This document shows, piece by piece, positions 58,235-64,000 of a stretch of 64,000 bases of DNA; the stretch's first letter is position 1; each line of letters starts with the position of its first letter. A model generated the notes under the pieces. It saw only the letters and a list, made by a program, of their open reading frames with translations, did not search any database and was not told the origin of the DNA. Source of the stretch: Thermococcus cleftensis (GTDB taxonomy: Archaea > Methanobacteriota_B > Thermococci > Thermococcales > Thermococcaceae). The stretch lies in the NCBI RefSeq assembly GCF_000265525.1, contig NC_018015.1:1276322-1340321 (forward strand). Direction: 5' to 3'. Made by a program: the position numbers and the translations under genes.

Positions 58235-59980
58235 ATGAGCGTGAACGGAAGGGATAAAATACTGCTCGGTCTTGGGGCCGGAGTGTTGCTGGCGTCGTCA
58301 CTTAGAATCTTCATTGCGGGAGCGTATTCCAGCCTGGAAAAGACGTTCTTCTACGGGGTGAACCTCCCCTCCGGACTGGGGATTCTCCTGCTCCTGCTTG
58401 CGGCATTTCTCGTCGGGCGGCTTAGCAGAAAGGCCGGGGCGGTCATAATGGCCGCCTACGCCATCGCACTCCTCGCCACTGATGCGACGGAATACACGCA
58501 CCTGATAGCGGCCTTTGCCCTTCCAGTGGCTCTGGCCCTCGTCAAGGAGCTTGACGTGAAGTACCTGGCGATCGGCCTCGTTGCCGACCTGAGCCTCCGC
58601 GTTCTGGCCACCGGCGGGGAACCGGCTGATTTCCCCTACACGAGGGTAATCCTGGCCGTCCTTCTGTTCCTCGGCTCATACGCTCTCTGGAAGGAACCGG
58701 GAACCCTCAAGAAGCCCGGCTTTGGGCTGTACGCCTTCGCGGCTCTGCTCGAGCTCGGCCTCATCTACCCCAACGCCGTGATGCGCTACTCCGGAATGAC
58801 TGTCTATTACCTGCCCGAGTTCATCGGCTTCTCCCTGTTCGTGGCCCTGGCGATTCTTCTCGGCCCGTACCTTGCCAGAAAGCCCTCCCTCGCGATGGCC
58901 CTACTCGTCCTAGGCTCGGCCACGCTCTTCCTCAAGCCACTCTCGCTCATCGGTCTCCCCTTAGCTCTCGCGGCTTCAATAGCGCTGGTCGAGAACGCCA
59001 AGGGCAGCAGGGGAGGCGTCATAGGTGCGTTCTACCTCTTCCTCGTCTCAACGCTCGCCATAGGTGCCTACGTGGGCAGGGACATAGGGCTGGCCTTCAT
59101 GGAGGACAGGCTTGAGATTTTGATTCTGGTCGCTTCAGTAATCTACGCCCTCAGCGCCTACGGGAAGGACCGCGAAGTTGGACTCCCAAGCGCGAGGGAA
59201 ATTGCCGGACCGCTGGCCGGCCTCATCGTCGCTTCCCTGATAACCCTGGCACTCTTCAACGCGGGGCCAACCTACGGCGAAGCGAAAAAGGACGTCCTCA
59301 TCTGGACCTACAACGTCCACCAGGGCTTCGGGCCCTACGACGGCACCTTCAACGGCTACGAGCTCGTGAACCTTTTAGCCGGGCAGAGGCCGGACGTGTG
59401 GCTGGCCCAGGAGGTTGTTGGCGGAATGATAGCCAACGGCTACCAGGACGTGCCCCTTTTCATCTCCGCCCGCCTCGGCTACGCCTACGAGTACAAGCCG
59501 GCAGTGGAGGGAAGCTACGGGATAGCGGTCTTCTCCCACTGGCACATGAGAACCGAGGGTGAGCTCAACCTAGAGAGCGTCGGCCAGGCGAGACCGGCAC
59601 AGAAGGTCTTCATCGAGGAACTCGGCCTCACCCTAGTGAACGTCCACATGGGGCTGAGCGAGGAGGAGAGGGCGATGCAGGCCGAGGAGCTGCTCAAGTT
59701 TGCGGAGAGCAAACCGGTGGCCCAGGTAATAGGGGGCGACACCAACGCGGAGCCTGACGAGGAGGCAATAGCAATACTCACGCGCGACTACCGCGACGCC
59801 TTCCCCGAGAGGCCCCCGTACACCTTCCTCTGGGAGCGCAACGGTGTCAGGGACGAGGAGAACATAGACTACATTCTACTCAAGAAGGACTGGCCGGCCC
59901 GGGTTAAGGACTACGGCTGCCTCTGCGACGTCGAGGTTTCAGACCACAGACCGGTGTGGGCGGTCATCGAGCTTCCGTGA
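58235..59980 (+). CDS. Membrane protein with C-terminal endonuclease/exonuclease/phosphatase (EEP) domain
   Basis: A 581-residue fusion. Residues 1-340 hold about ten membrane helices; residues 350-581 form an EEP-type Mg-dependent phosphoesterase: [43 protein letters not shown] and [12 protein letters not shown] enzymes cut phosphodiesters in lipids, nucleic acids or inositol phosphates; here it would face the membrane surface, perhaps acting on a lipid headgroup. ATG 58235 follows AGGTGATGGAC. It follows UbiA by about 60 bases with a TATA-like AAGTTTAAG between. Confidence 0.8.
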   Translation: MSVNGRDKILLGLGAGVLLASSLRIFIAGAYSSLEKTFFYGVNLPSGLGILLLLLAAFLVGRLSRKAGAVIMAAYAIALLATDATEYTHLIAAFALPVALALVKELDVKYLAIGLVADLSLRVLATGGEPADFPYTRVILAVLLFLGSYALWKEPGTLKKPGFGLYAFAALLELGLIYPNAVMRYSGMTVYYLPEFIGFSLFVALAILLGPYLARKPSLAMALLVLGSATLFLKPLSLIGLPLALAASIALVENAKGSRGGVIGAFYLFLVSTLAIGAYVGRDIGLAFMEDRLEILILVASVIYALSAYGKDREVGLPSAREIAGPLAGLIVASLITLALFNAGPTYGEAKKDVLIWTYNVHQGFGPYDGTFNGYELVNLLAGQRPDVWLAQEVVGGMIANGYQDVPLFISARLGYAYEYKPAVEGSYGIAVFSHWHMRTEGELNLESVGQARPAQKVFIEELGLTLVNVHMGLSEEERAMQAEELLKFAESKPVAQVIGGDTNAEPDEEAIAILTRDYRDAFPERPPYTFLWERNGVRDEENIDYILLKKDWPARVKDYGCLCDVEVSDHRPVWAVIELP

Positions 59981-60011
59981 GGTTTTTTATTTCCTCCCTC
60001 CACTCTTCTCC

Positions 60012-60551
60012 ATGCCGTCGAGGGTCAGGGTGAGCAAGCTGATGGCCTACATTCTGCGCCATTCCCCAGAGGAGTTCGGGCTGAAGCCTGACTCCAGGGG
60101 CTTTGTGCCCCTCAAAGACCTAGTGAGTGCCCTGCGGAGCGTTTATCCCGATGTCACCGAGGAGTTCGTTAGGGAGATAGTCGCCCGCGATGCGAAGGGC
60201 CGCTACGAGATTAGAGGAGACAAAATCCGCGCCCGCTACGGCCACAGCTTTCCGGTCTCTCTAAACCACGAAGAAGATAGGGAGGCCAGAATTCTCTACC
60301 ACGGAACGCCGAGGAGGAACCTCACGCGAATTCTGAAAGAAGGACTCAAACCGATGAAGCGGCAGTTCGTTCACCTAACGACGAGCAAAAGCGAGGCGGT
60401 CGAAACGGGCAGGAGGCACGGGAGGGACGTGGTTCTTCTCGTCATAGACGCCGACTGTCTGAGGAAGAGGGGCCTGAGGATCTACAGAGCCGGAAAGAAC
60501 GTCAGGATAGTCGAGCGCGTTCCTCCGGAGTGCATCACCCTGGCAGTCTGA
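60012..60551 (+). CDS. kptA: RNA 2'-phosphotransferase (KptA/Tpt1)
   Basis: Removes a 2'-phosphate from RNA using NAD+. The 179-residue product has the Arg-His and Arg pattern of the family: [46 protein letters not shown] and [19 protein letters not shown]. In archaea the true substrate is uncertain because splicing leaves no 2'-phosphate. No ribosome site precedes ATG 60012, and a T-rich TATA-like TTTTTTATT lies about 30 bases upstream, so it may be leaderless. The 3' end overlaps the convergent MFS gene by 17 bases. Confidence 0.93.
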   Translation: MPSRVRVSKLMAYILRHSPEEFGLKPDSRGFVPLKDLVSALRSVYPDVTEEFVREIVARDAKGRYEIRGDKIRARYGHSFPVSLNHEEDREARILYHGTPRRNLTRILKEGLKPMKRQFVHLTTSKSEAVETGRRHGRDVVLLVIDADCLRKRGLRIYRAGKNVRIVERVPPECITLAV

Positions 60552-61770
60552 TGGCTAAAACGAAGGCCAGCCCTAGGGGAATCAGCGTGCTCACGAAGTT
60601 CAGGGTGAAGCTTATCCCCGATAGGTAACCCCCGAGGAGAGGGCCGAGGACCCAGCCGAGGCTCATCATCGCGTTCAGCAGGCCCATCCCCTGGCCGCGT
60701 TCGCTCACCCTCACCCGCTCGGCGACGTAAGTGGAGGCCGAATTCAGCGTCATGGACCACTTCACACCCGAGAGGAAGGCAACGGGGAGCATTAGGTAGA
60801 TGCTTTCCGCGAAGGCGTAACCGAGGAAAGCGATACCGTAGCCGGCTATGGAGAGGAGGTAGAACCTTTTGGCCCCGTACCTGTCGATGAGCCTCCCGAT
60901 GTAGTAGCCGCTCAGGGCGGCCGCGAGGGAATCGATGCCGAAGAGCAGACCGACCCACTCCTCGCCGAAGGTCTCGCCGAAGTAAACCGGGACTACGGAG
61001 TAAACCTGGCCGCTGGCTATCATCATCAGCAGGACGCTGAGGTAGAAGGTTCCGAGGTGGCCCCTCATCAGCCTTCCCAGGGCTTTCTTTCCGACGGTCG
61101 CCCTATCGCTCTCCCGCCCTTCCTGGGGGATCAGGAGAAGCCTCGGCGCCCTTTTCGGCCGTGGTCTCTCGCGCATAGCCAGGGCTATAACCGCGGAAAC
61201 CGCCAGCAGAACGCCGGAAAGCACGAATATCCCCCTTATTCCGATTCTCTTTACAAGGAAGCCGCCGAGGAAGTTCCCGGACATATAGCCGGCGTTCTCA
61301 ACGGTTGAGAAGAGGCCGTAGGCCGAGCCTATCCTCGTGGAAAGCTCCGCTATGAGGGCCGACTTGGCAGGCATCATTGCCGAGCCGAGCGCTCCTTGAG
61401 CCGTTCTCAGGGCGAGTAGGGCCAGGGGAGTCGATACCAGGGCCATCAGGGCGTAGAAGAAGCCCGTGGAGAAGAGACCGAGGGCTATGAAGCCTTTCCT
61501 GTTTCTGGTGGAGTCGGAGAGGTAGCCGAAGGGGTACTGGAAGGCCGTGGAGGTCAGGTTGAATGCCACGCTGAGGAGGCCTACCATGAGCATCGTTCCG
61601 CCGATGAGGCGCATGTAGACGCTCAGGTACGGGAAGGCCATTCCGAAGGAGACGTTGGCGAGGAACATGGAGACCGCTAGGAGGAGGACGTTCTTTCTCT
61701 TCACCTTTAGCCGCCTGAGCTTTCCTGCCTTCTCCCTGCGCCCCTGGAGGATAGCCCTTTCCCTCTTCAT
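60535..61770 (-). CDS. MFS transporter, leaderless
   Basis: A 411-residue MFS protein with a basic N-terminal tail (about 25 residues), 12 membrane segments and the loop [14 protein letters not shown]. The architecture recalls multidrug or sugar-efflux-type MFS; the substrate is not known. A TATA box (TTTTATAAGAGG, minus strand, about 61791-61802) sits 25 bases before ATG 61770 and no ribosome site is seen. Confidence 0.83.
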   Translation of the reverse strand: MKRERAILQGRREKAGKLRRLKVKRKNVLLLAVSMFLANVSFGMAFPYLSVYMRLIGGTMLMVGLLSVAFNLTSTAFQYPFGYLSDSTRNRKGFIALGLFSTGFFYALMALVSTPLALLALRTAQGALGSAMMPAKSALIAELSTRIGSAYGLFSTVENAGYMSGNFLGGFLVKRIGIRGIFVLSGVLLAVSAVIALAMRERPRPKRAPRLLLIPQEGRESDRATVGKKALGRLMRGHLGTFYLSVLLMMIASGQVYSVVPVYFGETFGEEWVGLLFGIDSLAAALSGYYIGRLIDRYGAKRFYLLSIAGYGIAFLGYAFAESIYLMLPVAFLSGVKWSMTLNSASTYVAERVRVSERGQGMGLLNAMMSLGWVLGPLLGGYLSGISFTLNFVSTLIPLGLAFVLAIRLPG

Positions 61771-61879
61771 CGGCCGGCCCTACGGAAAGCCTCTTATAAA
61801 ACTTCCTCCGGGAACATGTATGTGGAAACGTGCCATTCGCATGGCTACGTAGGGGTTTCAGAACAAAAAGAGAGGGACG

Positions 61880-63271
61880 TCATCTCTCAGTGTTTGGATC
61901 AAGTGATTTGGGACAGAAGTTTCCAATACATGGGGGCAGAGAATCCTGGCCGTCATCTACAGTGGCAAAGTACATTGCTGCTTCCACGTTGTTGCTGTTA
62001 GTGAGTGTGAGGTTCCTTTTGAGTATTGAGGCGTAGTAAGCCCGGTTGGGTGCCCCTTCCTCTATATCAATGCGATACGTTGCGACTGATTGAGACGTTG
62101 ATGAGTAGCTGAAAGTTATTGATAATGTTCCGATTCCGGGAAGTTTGCTCCAGAGCCAATTTGCCGCGGAACCCCCTAGGGGAGTAGAATAGAAGTTGTA
62201 TCCGGAGCTCCCCTGGAAATCAAACACGAGGTTTGGATACGAACCACGGGAATCCGTTTTGGCCACTTTTATTTCTGCCTTGATGTTACTTGTTGGAAAG
62301 TGAGAATTCGGGAGGTAATCCGTTAGTAAGTGGTTCCTGTTCAGGTCGCTTTCCCCGACGTTATATTCTCCGCTCATCATAACTTCCAAGGGATAAACTC
62401 CGGCAATGGGGATGCTGGCGTATTCCTTCTTCCACTTGTCGTATACTGGAATGTTGTAAACAACGACCACGTACTTCAATGGGAGATTTAGGTATCTGTC
62501 CAAATAACCGTTCTCAGTTTCTATTACGTGTTCTGGCGCATAGCTGACCTTCAGCGTTGAGCCTGAGTATGAATTTCCAAAGTCTAGGACAGGTATTCCG
62601 TCTATGCTTAGACTCCACATTGAATTTGTACTTGTTGTTAATTGAATACCCCATGAAGCGCTGATGCTTCTTATTTCTTTATACCCTCCAGTTTTGACTT
62701 TCAATCCCATGAAGGGGATCCATTCTGTGAAGGTTTTTGAGTCAGCGTAGTATGAGTCTTTAAGGTACTCCCAGTTTTCGATTATGCAGTATCTGTCATT
62801 GAGTTCCTCATAGCCCCAAGGACAGGACGATGTGCCCAAAAGCGAGCGCAGTTTATATTTCAGTCTTGCCGTTATCGGGAGTCTCAGCCCCGGCTTGGTA
62901 TAGGGTTCCGCAACTTCCTCGATTGGGAACATTCCCTTCAATTCGAGGGGTTTTCCGGGCTGAATGCTTTTTACTCCCACCTTTCCGTCCTTTGTGATGT
63001 ATATTGCGAGCGGGGTGGGTACAGCGTGTAGGTTTTCAGTAGTCTCGGCTTCGCGCCACTTTTTGCTTTCCGTCCTCAGAGTCACGAGACCGCTGAGGTG
63101 TCCCTGCTTGAGGAGTTTTACCCCTCCCTCGGGGGAGGGTTGGAATATGAAGACCTTAGCGCCTCCCTGGAGGTAAGTTCTTTCGACACTCAGAAAGTCC
63201 GTTGCCGTCATGCCAAGGGTGGAGGTTAACAGTAGGGTCAGCAACAAGACTCCCACGATTTTGAGTTTCAT
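61880..63271 (-). CDS. Secreted protein of unknown function
   Basis: A 463-residue exported protein: signal peptide MKLKIVGVLLLTLLLTSTLG, then a beta-rich, Ser/Thr/Tyr-rich body with few cysteines (SCPWGYEELNDRYC and CIGNFC look like disulfide pairs). No enzyme motif or membrane anchor is seen. Base composition is visibly lower in GC than its neighbours, which suggests later acquisition. ATG 63271 is preceded only by a weak GGGCGATG; a TATA box (GTTTATAAAAA, minus strand, about 63317-63327) gives a short leader. Confidence 0.65.
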   Translation of the reverse strand: MKLKIVGVLLLTLLLTSTLGMTATDFLSVERTYLQGGAKVFIFQPSPEGGVKLLKQGHLSGLVTLRTESKKWREAETTENLHAVPTPLAIYITKDGKVGVKSIQPGKPLELKGMFPIEEVAEPYTKPGLRLPITARLKYKLRSLLGTSSCPWGYEELNDRYCIIENWEYLKDSYYADSKTFTEWIPFMGLKVKTGGYKEIRSISASWGIQLTTSTNSMWSLSIDGIPVLDFGNSYSGSTLKVSYAPEHVIETENGYLDRYLNLPLKYVVVVYNIPVYDKWKKEYASIPIAGVYPLEVMMSGEYNVGESDLNRNHLLTDYLPNSHFPTSNIKAEIKVAKTDSRGSYPNLVFDFQGSSGYNFYSTPLGGSAANWLWSKLPGIGTLSITFSYSSTSQSVATYRIDIEEGAPNRAYYASILKRNLTLTNSNNVEAAMYFATVDDGQDSLPPCIGNFCPKSLDPNTER

Positions 63272-63416
63272 AGCATCGCCCTGTAGAGTTTTCAATCAAT
63301 TTTTCAAATTCATTTTTTATAAACTTTACTGCATAAAGTTGTTTAATTGCTTGCCAACATATGGATAATCGATGATGGACTACAGTGCCTCTACGTCACA
63401 TTTCTCTTGAAAGCCT

Positions 63417-63430
63417 CGCCCTTCAGGGCG
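63417..63430. repeat. Hairpin CGCCC-TTCA-GGGCG, possible IS200/IS605-type end relic
   Basis: The stretch CTCGCCCTTCAGGGCGG, followed by GAAAGTCAGG, resembles hairpin ends seen at the 3' side of TnpB-type elements in Thermococcales. No transposase is present. The spacer 63296-63461 otherwise holds the promoter of the secreted-protein gene. Confidence 0.35.
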
Positions 63431-63461
63431 GAAAGTCAGGAAATCAGTGGTCAGAAGAAGT

Positions 63462-64000
<539 letters not shown>

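Overview
The window is a stretch of a hyperthermophilic euryarchaeon of the order Thermococcales, almost certainly a GC-rich Thermococcus. This rests on the 16S-tRNA(Ala)-23S operon with no attached 5S gene, an archaeal SRP RNA, class I lysyl-tRNA synthetase, the PAN ATPase, a tungsten aldehyde:ferredoxin oxidoreductase, the one-cluster ferredoxin with an Asp ligand, the branched-polyamine synthase BpsA, and archaeal phosphopantothenate biosynthesis. Genes typically carry GGTG/GGAGG ribosome sites 5-10 nt before ATG and TATA boxes 25-60 nt upstream. Several genes look leaderless.

Layout. 1-4.1 kb: 3' end of ribonuclease FAU-1, radB with a metallo-hydrolase, a DUF1614 membrane protein, and PRPP synthetase. 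4.1-9.4 kb: the rRNA operon with its long processing stems. 9.5-12 kb: HAD phosphatase, DUF366, a phytol/dolichol kinase-like protein and an unknown protein. 12-22.4 kb: lysS, a lone iorB, three MFS transporters, a PhoU-like regulator, an isoaspartyl peptidase/asparaginase, a radical SAM protein (possible lipoyl synthase subunit), and RIO2 with a TPR-like partner. 22.4-28.9 kb: PAN, an isolated cas6, a polyprenyl-phosphate sugar transferase, a HAD-GT2 fusion with a DUF2304 partner, and a BlaI-like regulator / M48 protease / dCMP deaminase operon. 29-32.4 kb: tRNA-Arg, then cmo-aor. 32.7-36.5 kb: secreted subtilisin (Tk-SP type) and a large surface toroid-repeat protein. 36.5-46.9 kb: bpsA, PP-loop ATPase, DUF59 protein, ferredoxin, nicotinate phosphoribosyltransferase, SDR, UPF0282, a C/D box sRNA, the two Nfn subunits, phosphopantothenate synthetase and an HTH regulator. 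47-50.8 kb: a repeat-rich spacer, tRNAs Val, Gly and Phe, dphB, queC, pyrD and SRP RNA. 50.9-54.5 kb: a four-subunit dye-linked proline dehydrogenase-type operon. 54.5-64 kb: VapBC, UMP kinase, a CoA-disulfide-reductase-like enzyme, a UbiA prenyltransferase, a membrane-EEP fusion, KptA, MFS, a secreted unknown protein, and the 3' half of galactokinase.

How they work together. Much of the content is ferredoxin- and NAD(P)H-linked redox metabolism: AOR with its maturase, IorB, ferredoxin, Nfn, the proline dehydrogenase complex and an NAD(P)H-disulfide reductase. A second theme is RNA biology: rRNA, tRNA, SRP RNA, C/D sRNA, RIO2, FAU-1, KptA, QueC, DphB and Cas6. No CRISPR array, intact insertion sequence or prophage is visible.

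The most notable observations are a previously unlisted-looking C/D box guide RNA at about 42440-42494, whose two 12-nt guides match two neighbouring segments of the 23S rRNA in this same window; an almost identical hairpin block immediately after two unrelated tRNA genes; an orphan cas6 whose active site cannot be placed by eye; and a BlaI-like repressor paired with an M48 membrane protease.
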